Shown here: positions 1-9,579 of the stretch, in pieces
Position numbering within the stretch: the stretch's first letter is position 1
How the letters are laid out: each line of letters starts with the position of its first letter
NCBI RefSeq assembly: GCF_024399335.1
Contig: NZ_CP075339.1
Span: forward strand, 1,674,001 to 1,738,000
Length of the DNA stretch: 64,000 nucleotides
Direction: 5' to 3'
DNA from: Leucobacter aridicollis
GTDB taxonomy: Bacteria; Actinomycetota; Actinomycetes; Actinomycetales; Microbacteriaceae
Notes under the pieces: model-generated
Databases searched by the model: none
The model's input: only the letters and a program-made list of their open reading frames with translations
What the model was told of the DNA's origin: nothing
Made by a program: the position numbers and the translations under genes

Positions 1-1142
1 AGCACATCGTGAACTTCTTCACGTTCATCGCGGAGGAGGTACGCGAGATACTCGCGAGCCTCGGCTACAGCTCGCTCGACGAGGCTGTCGGTGACACGGC
101 GGCGCTCGACGTCGACGAGGCGGTGCAGCACTGGAAGGCCGAGGGTCTCGACCTGTCGGGCGTGCTTCGCGGCCCGGTATTCTCGGCGGCTGAGCCGCGG
201 CGTAACGGCACGACACAGGATCACGAGCTTGATGCGCACTTTGACGCGCGGCTCATCGAGTTGTCAGATGACGCGCTTGTGCGCAGTGAGCCCGTCGTCA
301 TCGACCTGCCAGTTGGCAACGGCGATCGCGCTGTCGGCACAATGCTTGGACACGAGGTGACGCGGCGGTTCGGTGCGCAGGGGCTCGCACCCGAGACGAT
401 CGACGTGACCCTCACGGGTTCGGCGGGTCAATCGCTCGGGGCGTTCTTGCCTGCAGGAATCACGCTGCGACTTGTTGGCGAAGCAAACGATTATGTTGGC
501 AAGGGTCTTTCCGGTGGGGAGGTGACAATTCGCCCGCACCTCGCCGGCGCCCGAGCGGTACACACCGACGAGAGCGTGCTCGCCGGGAACGTCATCGGGT
601 ACGGGGCGACGAGCGGTTCGATCTGGATCGCCGGCTCCGTGGGAGAACGGTTCCTCGTTCGCGGCTCAGGTGCGACGGCGGTCGTCGAGGGAGTTGGCGA
701 CCACGCGCTCGAGTACTTTACCGGCGGCTTCGCCCTGATCCTCGGGGAGACCGGTCGGAACCTCGGTGCAGGAATGTCGGGTGGCGAGGCCGTCATACTC
801 GACCTTGATCCGAGCACTGTGAACTCCGCCGAGCTCGCAGCTGGCGCCCTCCAGCTGCAGCGTTTCAGTGAGCCTGAGCTCGCCGGCGAGGCGGGCGCTG
901 AGCTCGCCGACCGCATCCGAGCGCTCCTCGCTCGACACCTCGAGCAGACAGGGTCGCCCCTTGCCGCCTCGCTGCTCGAACAGTTCGAATCGGACAGCGA
1001 CGCGACGCTCGCCCGCTTCACCAGGCTCATTCCACGCGGCTACTCCCGCGTTCTCGATATCCGATCCCGCGCCGCTGCGGCAGGCGTCGACCCCGACGGC
1101 GGCGCCGTCTGGACCGAAATTCTGGAGGCAACTCATGGCTGA
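1..1142 (+). CDS. gltB: Glutamate synthase large subunit, C-terminal part (5' end outside window)
   Basis: The reading frame is already open at base 3 and has no start here, so this is the last roughly 380 residues of a protein that is normally about 1,500. It carries the glycine-rich GXGXG beta-helix domain of GltB: repeated GLSGG, GNVIGYG and GAGMSGG stretches between about residues 170 and 270. The amidotransferase and FMN synthase domains lie off the left edge. GltB makes two glutamates from glutamine and 2-oxoglutarate with electrons delivered by GltD. The stop overlaps the gltD start by 8 bases, so the two subunits are translationally coupled. Confidence 0.95.
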   Translation, partial: HIVNFFTFIAEEVREILASLGYSSLDEAVGDTAALDVDEAVQHWKAEGLDLSGVLRGPVFSAAEPRRNGTTQDHELDAHFDARLIELSDDALVRSEPVVIDLPVGNGDRAVGTMLGHEVTRRFGAQGLAPETIDVTLTGSAGQSLGAFLPAGITLRLVGEANDYVGKGLSGGEVTIRPHLAGARAVHTDESVLAGNVIGYGATSGSIWIAGSVGERFLVRGSGATAVVEGVGDHALEYFTGGFALILGETGRNLGAGMSGGEAVILDLDPSTVNSAELAAGALQLQRFSEPELAGEAGAELADRIRALLARHLEQTGSPLAASLLEQFESDSDATLARFTRLIPRGYSRVLDIRSRAAAAGVDPDGGAVWTEILEATHG

Positions 1143-2598
1143 TTCACGCGGATTTCTGCAGGTTCGAGAACGCGAGCTTGCCGCAAAGCGCCCGGTCGCG
1201 CTCCGGCTGCTCGACTGGAAAGAGGTTGTCGAGCTGGGCGACAAGAACGTCGTCGGCAGACAGGCGTCTCGCTGTATGGACTGCGGCGTCGCGTTCTGCC
1301 ACCAGGGCTGCCCACTTGGCAACCTCATCCCCGAATGGAACGACCTCGTGCACCGCGATCGTGGGCGCGAGGCGATCGAGCGCCTTCACGCGACAAACAA
1401 TTTCCCGGAGTTCACCGGCAGGGCATGCCCCGCGCCGTGCGAGTCGGCCTGCGTGCTCGGTATCAACCAACCTGCCGTCACGATCAAACAGATTGAAAAC
1501 CACATCATCGACGAGGCGTTCGCAGCGGGGTGGGTGACACCTCAGCCGCCGTCGCGCCTCACCGGGAAGACCGTGGCAGTTGTCGGGTCAGGTCCTGCGG
1601 GTCTCGCGGCGGCCCAGCAACTCACCCGAGCCGGGCACACCGTCGCCGTATACGAGCGCGACGAAGAGCCTGGCGGACTGCTCAGATTCGGCATTCCGGA
1701 CTTCAAACTCGAGAAGGCACTGGTGGCGCGCCGCGTCGAGCAGCTGAGAGCTGAGGGCACGAGGTTCAGGTGCGGCATTGAGATCGGAAAGGACATGTCG
1801 TGGAGCGAATTGCGCCGCCGTTTCGACGCGGTCGTCATCGCGACTGGGGCTACAGTGCCGCGTGAGCTCGTGCTGCCCGGAAGGCATCACGCGGGGATCC
1901 TGCCCGCGATGGAATACTTGGCCGCGGCAAACCGTGCGGTGTCGGCAACCGACGCGGCAGGGGCGCTCGACAGCATCGGCGAAACTGCAGCGGGAAAGCA
2001 TGTGGTTGTCATCGGCGGCGGCGATACCGGGGCCGACTGCGTTGGCACCGCGCACAGGCAGGGCGCCCTCTCGGTAACGAGCCTCGCGATTGGCAAACGA
2101 CCCGGCGCGCTCAGGCCGACGGGCCAGCCGTGGCCCATGCATCCGACGGTGTTTGAGGTATCGAGCTCCCACGAGGAGGGTGGCGAGCGGGCCTACCTCG
2201 CATCGACAGTCGAGTTCCTCGGGGAGGACGGGCGGCTCACGGGATTGCGGGTCGCCGAGACCGGATTCTCGGAGAGTGGTCGAGGCCCAATCCCGGGAAC
2301 CGAGCGAGATATTCCGGCGGACCTCGTTCTCATCGCTATGGGGTTCACTGGCCCAGAAGCGATCTCAGATCCTGGTCTCGAACTGGCGCTGGACTCGAGC
2401 GGGGCGTTCTCACGTGCCGCCGACTTCTCGACGCCCCAGCCCGGGGTGTTTGTCGCTGGCGACGCGGGGCGCGGCCAGTCGCTTATCGTCTGGGCGATCG
2501 CAGAGGGCCGCGCGGCTGCAGCTGCGGTCGACAGCTACCTCACAGGATCGACGGTATTGCCGAGCCCTGTGACAGCCAAAAGCATGGCGTTTGCTTAG
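1135..2598 (+). CDS. gltD: Glutamate synthase small subunit
   Basis: This 487-residue NADPH-dependent flavoprotein feeds electrons to GltB for glutamate synthesis. Two N-terminal cysteine clusters (C47, C50, C55, C59 and C98, C102, C106) bind the [4Fe-4S] clusters. They are followed by an FAD-binding GSGPAG motif at about residues 151-156 and a second dinucleotide fold with GGGDTG near residue 290. The ATG at 1135 follows a GGAGG ribosome site at about 1123 and overlaps the end of gltB; the frame stays open further upstream, but only inside gltB. Length and domain order are normal for the family. Confidence 0.96.
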   Translation: MADSRGFLQVRERELAAKRPVALRLLDWKEVVELGDKNVVGRQASRCMDCGVAFCHQGCPLGNLIPEWNDLVHRDRGREAIERLHATNNFPEFTGRACPAPCESACVLGINQPAVTIKQIENHIIDEAFAAGWVTPQPPSRLTGKTVAVVGSGPAGLAAAQQLTRAGHTVAVYERDEEPGGLLRFGIPDFKLEKALVARRVEQLRAEGTRFRCGIEIGKDMSWSELRRRFDAVVIATGATVPRELVLPGRHHAGILPAMEYLAAANRAVSATDAAGALDSIGETAAGKHVVVIGGGDTGADCVGTAHRQGALSVTSLAIGKRPGALRPTGQPWPMHPTVFEVSSSHEEGGERAYLASTVEFLGEDGRLTGLRVAETGFSESGRGPIPGTERDIPADLVLIAMGFTGPEAISDPGLELALDSSGAFSRAADFSTPQPGVFVAGDAGRGQSLIVWAIAEGRAAAAAVDSYLTGSTVLPSPVTAKSMAFA

Positions 2599-2648
2599 AG
2601 CGGAAGGTGAGGGCGTAGGGCCGCACGGGGCACGGGGATATCCTTGGG

Positions 2649-2663
2649 AACAGCAACGCTGTT
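2649..2663. promoter_or_regulatory. Small inverted repeat in the leader of the oxidoreductase gene
   Basis: AACAGC-AAC-GCTGTT is a perfect 6-bp inverted repeat lying between a possible -10 (TATCCT at about 2640) and the GAGGAAGGG ribosome site of the gene at 2685. It could be an operator or a 5'-UTR stem. It is short enough to be chance. Confidence 0.25.
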
Positions 2664-2684
2664 TCGTGAGGAAGGGATCCGTAG

Positions 2685-3329
2685 ATGACTTCGACCGTAG
2701 TGTTTGGTGGCTCTGGGTATGCGGGTTCGCACATTGTCGAGGCTGCCGCAGTGCGCGGGCTGCCCGTCACGAGCGTCACGCGAAGGGAATCGGCGACACA
2801 GATCGCCGGAGCGAGCTACAAGCTCGGCTCGCTGCTTGACCCGGCTGACCGGGCGGCAGCGCTCGCCGACGCCGACGTCGTTGTCGTCGCCGTCGCCCCG
2901 CGCGGCGACATGGCAGGCAAACTGCGCGCGGCGATCGCTGAGCTCGCGGCTGAGGCTGAGGCCGCAGGCGTTCGTCTTGGCGTCATCGGTGGCGCAGGTT
3001 CGTTGCAGCAGACCGCGGGTGGGCCGCGGCTTGCAGAATTGCCTGAGTTCGGGGACGAGTATCGCCCAGAGGCGCTCGAAATGGGCGGAGTGCTCGACGA
3101 CCTTCTCGCGCGAGGCGGCGAGCTCGACTGGTTCTTTGTGAGCCCGCCAGGGGACTTCGGCCCGTGGGCCGCGGGGGAGTACCGCGGCGAGTACAGAGTC
3201 GGAGGCGACGTCGTCTTGACCGACGAGAACGGGGTCTCGGCTATCGGTGGAGCCGACTTTGGCGTAGCGATCGTTGACGAGATTGAAGATCCTGCGCACC
3301 GGCGAGAGCGGTTCACTGTCGCCTACTGA
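2685..3329 (+). CDS. NAD(P)-binding Rossmann-fold oxidoreductase (atypical SDR, NmrA/YwnB-like)
   Basis: The 214-residue protein opens with a GGSGYAG dinucleotide-binding loop (residues 8-14) right after the first beta strand, and has a second conserved GGAGS segment near residue 104. Such proteins belong to the atypical short-chain dehydrogenases that act as NAD(P)H-dependent flavin or quinone reductases or as redox sensors. The classical YxxxK catalytic pair is not evident, so the reaction cannot be named. A GAGGAAGGG ribosome site precedes the ATG. It stands alone between gltD and a methyltransferase gene that has its own promoter. Confidence 0.8.
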   Translation: MTSTVVFGGSGYAGSHIVEAAAVRGLPVTSVTRRESATQIAGASYKLGSLLDPADRAAALADADVVVVAVAPRGDMAGKLRAAIAELAAEAEAAGVRLGVIGGAGSLQQTAGGPRLAELPEFGDEYRPEALEMGGVLDDLLARGGELDWFFVSPPGDFGPWAAGEYRGEYRVGGDVVLTDENGVSAIGGADFGVAIVDEIEDPAHRRERFTVAY

Positions 3330-3345
3330 GCATGATGGGAGCCGG

Positions 3346-3360
3346 TACGCTGGGCAGGTG
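3346..3360 (+). promoter_or_regulatory. Leaderless promoter of the methyltransferase gene
   Basis: TACGCT at 3346-3351 is followed by six bases and the GTG start at 3358. There is no Shine-Dalgarno sequence, so transcription probably starts at the start codon. Confidence 0.55.
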
Positions 3361-4950
3361 AATATTGCTCTCGTTGTCAAACTCCGCGAAGACCTCGCGG
3401 GCGCTCAGTACTCACTCACCGGCCTCACTGCCCTCTGGGGCGCCGCGGCAGAGGGCGCGCGCAGGCGCGGCGTATTCGCCCCTGCACGCAGGGTGCTTGC
3501 CGGGCGTGAACGGACTCCGTTAACGACACTCGGCCGACTCTTCCTGCTCGGCGAAGAGGTGAGCGCTGAGGAGCTGGACGCCGCTCTTCCGACCCTCGGA
3601 TCGGCGGGAGCAGCGGAGCTTGGGCTCGTGGCCCACGGAGCCAACTCGGTGTTTCATGCTGTGTTGTCTGTGAACCCCGTCACCCTCGTCGGCAAGGCCG
3701 GGGAACAGACCCTTCAGCGTGGAGGTGCCACCGAGTGGTGGATCATCTCCGACCTCGACGATGAACTACGCGGGGGTCCAGCGGGGCCGGACCATGTGAT
3801 GGGTGTCGGGGGCGCAACGCGGACGCTCATCTCACAGCTGCCACCGGTCACCGGCGGCGCGGCGCTCGACCTCGGCACAGGGTGTGGCATCGTCGCGATG
3901 CACCTCGCCGAGCTCGGGGCGGAACGCGTTGTCGCGACTGACATTTCGGAACGCGCTCTGAAGCTCGCCGCCGCAAACGCGGAGCTGAACGGGTTTGCCG
4001 GGCGGATCGAGTTTCGGCTCGGCAGCCTCTTCGAGCCAGTCGCTGGCGAAGACTTCTCGCTCATCGTCTCGAACCCTCCGTTCGTCATCACCCCTCGCTC
4101 GGCGAGCGAGGGTGCCCGCTACGAGTACCGAGACGGAGGTATGACTGGGGACGAGCTCGCCGCAACCGTGGTTCGCGAGGCACCCGGCTTTCTGGCGCCA
4201 GCGGGCGCATTTGTGTGCCTCGCGAACTGGGAGACCGAATGGGGCGGCAGGGGGCTCGAGCGAGTTCGCGGCTGGATCCTCGACGCCGCCGAACGCAACG
4301 GATCTGCCCTCGATGCATGGGTGATTGAGCGCGACAGGGTCGACACCGTGCAGTACGCAGAGACCTGGGCGCGCGATGGTGGGGCCCGGCCAGGCCAGCC
4401 CGAATTTGACACGTTACTCGAGGCATGGCTCGAAGATTTCGGCGCTCGTCATGTGGTCACTATCGGGCTCGGCGCGATCCACATTCGGCGCGCCGCGGTC
4501 GCGGGTACTCAGGATGGCCGGTCGGCCTCCGTGATCCACGTCGACCAGGCAACGGGCGGGCTCGCTGCGACCGAGCTCGGTGCTGCGCTCAACGCGACGT
4601 TCACGGCTGGCGTCGCGGCCGAGCGTGCGTCAGACGCCGAGGTACTCGCCACCAGATGGGTGCGTGCGCGCGATGTTCGCGAGGAACGAATCCACACTCC
4701 CGGCGAGGAGTCGCCGAACGCAATTGCACTCATCACTGACCGTCCAATTGAGCGCCGCGTTGCGGCAGACACACTCCTTGCAGCCGCGCTTGGCGCCTGC
4801 GATGGGGACCTCACGCTACAGCAAATCGCTGATGCGCTCGCAACGCTACTTGAGGTCGATGCAACGGCAGCGAGAGAGGCCCTCGTCGCGGGAGTTCGCG
4901 AACTCGCGTGGCTCGGAATGGTTGCGGCCGAGAGGGCTGGACAGCTCTAG
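3358..4950 (+). CDS. Class I SAM-dependent methyltransferase with N- and C-terminal accessory domains (HemK/RlmG-like)
   Basis: The protein has 530 residues. A leading domain of about 150 residues (the DUF7059-type region of actinobacterial homologues) precedes a Rossmann methyltransferase core with SAM-binding LDLGTGCG near residue 172. The catalytic NPPF tetrad is N239-P240-P241-F242, the signature of enzymes that methylate planar nitrogens (glutamine in release factors, or exocyclic amines of rRNA bases). A C-terminal domain of about 180 residues follows. The substrate is not known to me; rRNA or a protein glutamine are the natural guesses. The frame is open further upstream, but the GTG at 3358 fits the leaderless signal. 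Confidence 0.82.
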   Translation: MNIALVVKLREDLAGAQYSLTGLTALWGAAAEGARRRGVFAPARRVLAGRERTPLTTLGRLFLLGEEVSAEELDAALPTLGSAGAAELGLVAHGANSVFHAVLSVNPVTLVGKAGEQTLQRGGATEWWIISDLDDELRGGPAGPDHVMGVGGATRTLISQLPPVTGGAALDLGTGCGIVAMHLAELGAERVVATDISERALKLAAANAELNGFAGRIEFRLGSLFEPVAGEDFSLIVSNPPFVITPRSASEGARYEYRDGGMTGDELAATVVREAPGFLAPAGAFVCLANWETEWGGRGLERVRGWILDAAERNGSALDAWVIERDRVDTVQYAETWARDGGARPGQPEFDTLLEAWLEDFGARHVVTIGLGAIHIRRAAVAGTQDGRSASVIHVDQATGGLAATELGAALNATFTAGVAAERASDAEVLATRWVRARDVREERIHTPGEESPNAIALITDRPIERRVAADTLLAAALGACDGDLTLQQIADALATLLEVDATAAREALVAGVRELAWLGMVAAERAGQL

Positions 4951-4963
4951 CCGGTACCCGAGC

Positions 4964-5716
4964 CTAGGAGAGCAGGCCGACGAGTCCACGGACAAGTGTT
5001 GCGATCGCTCCGGCGCAGGCGAGCGCGATCACGACTCGCCGGACTTGATTGGGAGTCACGAGACGCAGCAGTCGCTCCCCGATGAAAATGCCGATAAGGA
5101 TCGCGGCGAGTACGATCAGCCAGAACCACCACATGGTTTCAGGGAAACCACTCGGGTCCAGCGCGAGCTTCGCGAATGCAGACCCGAGGCCGGTGACTGC
5201 AAAATAGGGCTGAAGCGTCGCAGCGAACGAGGTTTGTGGCCAGCGGGTGAGCACCGCGTAGGCGCTCACCGCGGGGCCACCAACACCAGCGAGCGCGTTC
5301 GTGAGGCCGGAGATGAACCCGGCGACAGCGCGCGGTGAACGAGGCTCGGTCGAGAAACGCTCACTCGTGAGGAGCATTGAGAGCACGAGTGCCAGCAGCA
5401 CGATTGCGCCGACTGCGACGCCCATGACATCGGGGGAGAGCTCGCCAGCGAGCACGGCTCCGAGACCCGCGCCGATGATCGCGAATGCTGCGAGCCAGCG
5501 AAACATAGACCAATCGATCCTGCGCCACACTCGGGGCAGAATCAGCACACTTGAGATCACCCCGAGGATATTCACGAGCAGCACCCCTGCGTGACCGCCG
5601 AGGAGAAGCGTCATGATCGGAGAAACCAGGAGCGCGAATCCGAGGCCCGCCATTCGCTGGGCGACAGCTCCGACGGTCGTGACAAGAACGACGAGCAGAC
5701 CGAGGGTCAGTGTCAT
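4964..5716 (-). CDS. TauE/SafE-family membrane permease
   Basis: This is a 250-residue, very hydrophobic protein with about eight predicted membrane helices and the family's glycine/proline-rich repeat in each half: AGLGFALLVSP near residue 22 and NALAGVGGPAVSAY near residue 137. TauE/SafE proteins export or import sulfite, sulfoacetate or related organic anions. The ligand here is unknown and no sulfur-metabolism gene is adjacent. The ATG at 5716 is chosen because the hydrophobic helix begins immediately there. The gene is convergent with the methyltransferase gene (13-base gap, no hairpin) and divergent from hisD. Confidence 0.82.
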   Translation of the reverse strand: MTLTLGLLVVLVTTVGAVAQRMAGLGFALLVSPIMTLLLGGHAGVLLVNILGVISSVLILPRVWRRIDWSMFRWLAAFAIIGAGLGAVLAGELSPDVMGVAVGAIVLLALVLSMLLTSERFSTEPRSPRAVAGFISGLTNALAGVGGPAVSAYAVLTRWPQTSFAATLQPYFAVTGLGSAFAKLALDPSGFPETMWWFWLIVLAAILIGIFIGERLLRLVTPNQVRRVVIALACAGAIATLVRGLVGLLS

Positions 5717-5890
5717 TGGACGCGCCCGGCAGTCGCAAGGAGACGCTTCGCGGAAGCGGTCTCCGTTCGGATTCGACAGGGCACCAACATGTTCACCATT
5801 CTCACAGAGTGTCGGTGCTGGGAGACGGCCCCGCGCCGGCTTTGGGCTGGCCCGCTGGCTGGGCCGTGCGGCCGCCGCCGACGGGCTCGG

Positions 5891-5905
5891 TAGGATAGTG
5901 GGGTG
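5891..5905 (+). promoter_or_regulatory. Leaderless promoter of hisD
   Basis: TAGGAT at 5891-5896 lies six bases before the GTG at 5903, which is directly followed by an ATG. There is no ribosome site. Confidence 0.55.
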
Positions 5906-7219
5906 ATGCGTACCACTGATCTCCGCGGCCGCGAGCTCTCCCGTGGCGAACTGCTTGCTCTCGTTCCGCGCGCAGCGCTCGGCGCCGACGTCGCCGTCGA
6001 GCGGGTAAGACCGCTCGTCGACGCTGTTGCTCGGAGAGGCGAGGCTGCTCTCCGTGAGCAAGCCCTGCAGTTTGACCGCGTCGAAGGCCATGCGCTGCGA
6101 GTGCCTACTGAGGCCGTCGCAGCGTCGCTCGACAACTGCCCGGCCGATGTGCGCGCAGCGCTCACCGAGCTCATCTCGCGCCTTCGGCTCGGATCGGCGG
6201 CTCAGGTGCCTCCAAACACAGTGACCCAGATCGGCGAGGGAGCCCGCATCACGCAGCGCTGGCAGCCCGTCTCTCGGGTCGGCCTCTACGCTCCGGGCGG
6301 GAAAGCAGCGTACCCATCATCAGTCATCATGAACGCAGTCGCTGCTCAGACGGCGGGCGTTCCAAGCCTCGCGCTCGCCTCGCCTGCGCAGCAGGACAAC
6401 GCTGGGCTTCCGCACCAGGCGGTGCTGTGGGCGGCAGCGCTCTGCGGTATCGATGAGGTCTACGCGATTGGGGGAGCCGGCGCAATCGCCGCCTTCGCAC
6501 ATGGAGTCCCAACGATCGGTCTTGAGCCCGTCGACGTCGTCACCGGGCCCGGCAACGTGTTCGTCGCCGCGGCCAAGCGGGTCGTGAGCGGCACAGTCGG
6601 GATCGACTCTGAGGCTGGAACGACTGAGATTCTCGTCATCGCTGACGCGTCCGCGGATCCGCGCTTCGTTGCAGCAGACCTCATTAGTCAGGCAGAGCAC
6701 GACGAAGCTGCGGCATCGGTGCTCGTCACTGACTCTGTTGAGTTCGCCGGGCGAGTGAACGAGGAGATCTCCACGCGTGTGTCGCTGACGACGCACGCCG
6801 ACCGAGTGCGCACGGCGCTCCAGGGGCCGCAGTCCGCGGTGATCCTCGTCGACGACCTGGAAACCGCAGTGCGAGTCTCGAACGCGTACGGCCCCGAGCA
6901 CCTTGAGATTCAGACACGCGATGACGACGCCGTTCTTGCAGGCATCACGGACGCAGGCGCGATCTTCGTCGGGAGTTACACCCCTGTGAGCCTAGGGGAC
7001 TACCTCGCAGGCTCAAACCACGTGCTTCCGACTGGTGGCACAGCGCGGTTCGCCGCGGGCCTCGGGGCCCACACATTCCTCAGGCCCCAGCAGATCATCC
7101 ACTATGGGCGCGACGCGCTCGCGGCGACCGAGGAGCCGCTCCTCGCTCTCGCCGCCGCCGAGGGCTTGCCAGCTCACGGTGAGGCCGTCAGCGCACGCTT
7201 CGAACAGGAAGGCATCTGA
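5903..7219 (+). CDS. hisD: Histidinol dehydrogenase
   Basis: The 438-residue enzyme catalyses the last two steps of histidine synthesis (L-histidinol to L-histidine, two NAD+). Family signatures include [12 protein letters not shown] near residue 130, the nucleotide-binding GPGN segment near residue 215, the zinc-ligand region SQAEHDE near residue 257 and the [13 protein letters not shown] region near residue 372. No other his gene is present; its partners are nrdR and pyrD, with hisD and nrdR overlapping as TGATG. The ATG at 5906 is an equally possible start. Confidence 0.96.
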   Translation: MMRTTDLRGRELSRGELLALVPRAALGADVAVERVRPLVDAVARRGEAALREQALQFDRVEGHALRVPTEAVAASLDNCPADVRAALTELISRLRLGSAAQVPPNTVTQIGEGARITQRWQPVSRVGLYAPGGKAAYPSSVIMNAVAAQTAGVPSLALASPAQQDNAGLPHQAVLWAAALCGIDEVYAIGGAGAIAAFAHGVPTIGLEPVDVVTGPGNVFVAAAKRVVSGTVGIDSEAGTTEILVIADASADPRFVAADLISQAEHDEAAASVLVTDSVEFAGRVNEEISTRVSLTTHADRVRTALQGPQSAVILVDDLETAVRVSNAYGPEHLEIQTRDDDAVLAGITDAGAIFVGSYTPVSLGDYLAGSNHVLPTGGTARFAAGLGAHTFLRPQQIIHYGRDALAATEEPLLALAAAEGLPAHGEAVSARFEQEGI

Positions 7220-7719
7220 TGCACTGCCCCTTCTGCCGTCACTCAGACAGCCGCGTTATTGACTCGCGCACCGCAGATGACGGCATGTCGATCCGACGCC
7301 GCCGACAGTGCCCTGAATGCGGCAAGCGGTTCACGACGACTGAGACCGCGAGCCTGACGGTGATCAAGCGTTCGGGAGTCGTCGAGCCGTTCAGCCGCGA
7401 GAAGGTCATGGTCGGTGTGAGGAAAGCGTGCCAGGGCCGTCCGGTAACCGAGGCGGATCTCGCGCTTCTCGCGCAACGAGTAGAGGAGTCCCTCAGGCTC
7501 ACTGGTGTCGCGCAGTTCGAAACAAACGATATCGGCGTCGCGATCCTGCCACACCTGCGCGAGCTCGATGAGGTCGCCTACCTGCGCTTCGCAAGTGTCT
7601 ACCAGTCCTTTGATTCCCTCGATGACTTTGAGAACGCCGTGCGCGACCTTCGTCTCAAGCAGGGCCAAACCGCTGCGTCGCGCGAGGCCGCTAGTCCGAG
7701 CGTCGCAGCGGGAGAGTGA
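7219..7719 (+). CDS. nrdR: Transcriptional repressor NrdR
   Basis: NrdR is an ATP/dATP-sensing repressor of ribonucleotide reductase operons. The 166-residue protein has a zinc ribbon with C3, C6, C31 and C34, followed by an ATP-cone domain from about residue 45 to 140 ([15 protein letters not shown]). Length and layout are normal. It starts inside the hisD stop codon and its stop overlaps pyrD, so the three genes are one transcript. No NrdR box or nrd gene is seen in the window. Confidence 0.96.
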   Translation: MHCPFCRHSDSRVIDSRTADDGMSIRRRRQCPECGKRFTTTETASLTVIKRSGVVEPFSREKVMVGVRKACQGRPVTEADLALLAQRVEESLRLTGVAQFETNDIGVAILPHLRELDEVAYLRFASVYQSFDSLDDFENAVRDLRLKQGQTAASREAASPSVAAGE

Positions 7720-8804
7720 TGACCACATTGACAGAGAACCAGAATCCGCGAACTCTCACCCCGTACAAGTTGCTGTTCGCAACAGTGCTGAAGCGAATGG
7801 ACCCTGAACAGGCGCACCACCTCGCCTTCAACGTGATCCGCGCGCTGCCGTTCCTCGGTGGCATTGCGCACCGGTTCTGCAAGCCGCACCCCTCGCTCCG
7901 TGTGCAGACACTCGGGCTTTCGTTCCCGAGCCCGTTCGGACTCGCCGCAGGTTTCGACAAGAATGCAGCTGGGATCGCGGGTCTCGGCGAGCTCGGTTAC
8001 GGCCACGTTGAGGTCGGCACGGTTACACGCCACGCCCAAGACGGCAACCCCAAGCCGCGCATGTTTAGGCTTGTCGACGATCGCGGACTCATCAACCGAA
8101 TGGGGTTCAACAACGGCGGTTCTGCCGCGGCAGTGCCACGCATCGAGCGAGCCCGACTCCGGAAGAACCGGCCAATCATCGGTGCGAATATTGGCAAGAG
8201 CCGTGTGACTGCCGTCGAAGACGCGACGGCGGACTACGTCTGGAGCGCCGAGCGGCTCGCGCCCATCTCTGACTACCTCGCGGTGAACGTCAGCTCACCG
8301 AACACCCCCGGCCTTCGGGGCCTACAGGAACTCGAGCTACTCGAGCCCCTGCTCGCAGCAGTCAAGACAGCAGCCGGCGCAACACCGCTCCTCGTCAAGA
8401 TTGCGCCAGATATGGGCGACGAGCAGATCGACGGTATTGTCGAGCTCGCGGTTCGGCTCGGTCTCGACGGAATTATCGCGACCAACACTACGGTGTCACG
8501 AACAGGGCTCACGGCGTCCGACGAGCGCGTCGAAGAGATGGGTGCCGGCGGACTGTCGGGCGCCCCTCTGAAGGATCGTTCGCTTGCGGTGCTGAAGCGC
8601 ATCAGGCAAACTGCGCCCGCAGAGTTTTGCGTGATCTCTGTCGGGGGCGTGACGACAGCGGCAGACGTATTGGAGCGGCTCCGGGCGGGAGCGACCCTCG
8701 TGCAGGGGTTTACGGCATTCATCTACGAGGGCCCGCTTTGGGCGCGCGATATTAATCGGGGGCTTCGGCAAGCCGGTTGGCGTCAGGATCTCGCCGAACG
8801 GTAG
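7719..8804 (+). CDS. pyrD: Dihydroorotate dehydrogenase (quinone), class 2
   Basis: This FMN enzyme oxidises dihydroorotate to orotate in pyrimidine synthesis and passes electrons to quinone at the membrane. Class 2 is indicated by the N-terminal amphipathic helical extension (about residues 8-40), by the catalytic serine in NVSSPNTPGLRGLQ near residue 192, and by the FMN-phosphate loop SVGGV near residue 308. ATG 7719 overlaps the nrdR stop by one base and sits about 5 bases after GGGAG; GTG 7716 would add one residue. A strong hairpin follows the gene. Confidence 0.95.
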   Translation: MTTLTENQNPRTLTPYKLLFATVLKRMDPEQAHHLAFNVIRALPFLGGIAHRFCKPHPSLRVQTLGLSFPSPFGLAAGFDKNAAGIAGLGELGYGHVEVGTVTRHAQDGNPKPRMFRLVDDRGLINRMGFNNGGSAAAVPRIERARLRKNRPIIGANIGKSRVTAVEDATADYVWSAERLAPISDYLAVNVSSPNTPGLRGLQELELLEPLLAAVKTAAGATPLLVKIAPDMGDEQIDGIVELAVRLGLDGIIATNTTVSRTGLTASDERVEEMGAGGLSGAPLKDRSLAVLKRIRQTAPAEFCVISVGGVTTAADVLERLRAGATLVQGFTAFIYEGPLWARDINRGLRQAGWRQDLAER

Positions 8805-8841
8805 CTCTTCAGAGTCGCGTGATCGCGTGGTCGATAACGAT

Positions 8842-8879
8842 AAAGCTGGGGCCCGGACAGATGTCCGGGCCCCAGCTTT
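8842..8879. terminator. Bidirectional terminator between pyrD and the DUF3043 gene
   Basis: A perfect 18-bp inverted repeat with a two-base centre, starting with AAA and ending with TTT, lies between two convergent genes. It can serve both strands. Confidence 0.85.
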
Positions 8880-8917
8880 ATGTCTGCAGTTGTGTGCAGG
8901 TCAGACGATCCTGAATG

Positions 8918-9493
8918 CTACTTCGGGAATTCGCGGCGCTTGACCTGCGGCTTTGGCATCCGGAGCATGCGGAACTGCATAGCGCGCATTGCGCCGTACC
9001 ACTTGAAGCCCGGCTGCACGTTGCCCTCGCCAAACTTCTCGGTGAGCTTCTTCTTCAGAATGAAGGTCAGTGCAAATGCATCGACAATCGCGAAGAGCAG
9101 GAACGCCCAGACGAAGAAGACACCATAGACCTGCACCCATCCGGGGAACATAGCGACGACCAGGAAGATCACCATGACCGGGATGAGAAGTTCGCCTGCG
9201 CTCCAGCGCGCGTCAACATAGTCGCGAACGAAGCGGCGCTGCGGCCCGCGATCGCGCTGCGTGAGGTAGCGCTCGTCGCCGGCCATCATTCCGGCACGGG
9301 CACGCTCGCGAGCCTCGTTCTGTTGCTGGCGCTGCTGCTTGCGCAGCTCTTTGTCCTGCGAGCCCACAATCGGGCGGGCGTTCGCGGCCTGGGCGGCCTT
9401 ACGGGAGGGCGTAGGGCGGCCTTTGCCCTGCAGCTCCTCTGCCGCTTCCCCGTGGCTCGAACCTGCGGAATCGTCTCGCTTGGCAGCGCTCAT
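8918..9493 (-). CDS. DUF3043 family membrane protein
   Basis: This 191-residue conserved actinobacterial protein of unknown function has a charged N-terminal half (about residues 1-95, rich in Lys, Arg, Gln and Glu). Two hydrophobic helices follow at about 98-118 and 122-145, then a basic tail. A positively charged cytoplasmic domain on a two-helix anchor suggests contact with nucleic acid or ribosomes, but that is speculation. The ATG at 9493 has a GAGGAAC element about 12 bases upstream, a rather long spacing. It is transcribed divergently from erpA. Confidence 0.8.
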   Translation of the reverse strand: MSAAKRDDSAGSSHGEAAEELQGKGRPTPSRKAAQAANARPIVGSQDKELRKQQRQQQNEARERARAGMMAGDERYLTQRDRGPQRRFVRDYVDARWSAGELLIPVMVIFLVVAMFPGWVQVYGVFFVWAFLLFAIVDAFALTFILKKKLTEKFGEGNVQPGFKWYGAMRAMQFRMLRMPKPQVKRREFPK

Positions 9494-9573
9494 GATCGCT
9501 TGTGTGTTCCTCTCGTCTGACGGTCGAAAGTTGCCGTCTGTCTCTCACTCAAGCGTAGCGCCTCAAACGGGCG

Positions 9574-9579
9574 TAGACT
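9574..9579 (+). promoter_or_regulatory. Probable -10 of erpA
   Basis: TAGACT lies about 130 bases upstream of the erpA start and implies a leader of roughly 125 nucleotides, unusually long for this window. No better -10 hexamer is seen closer to the gene. Confidence 0.35.
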
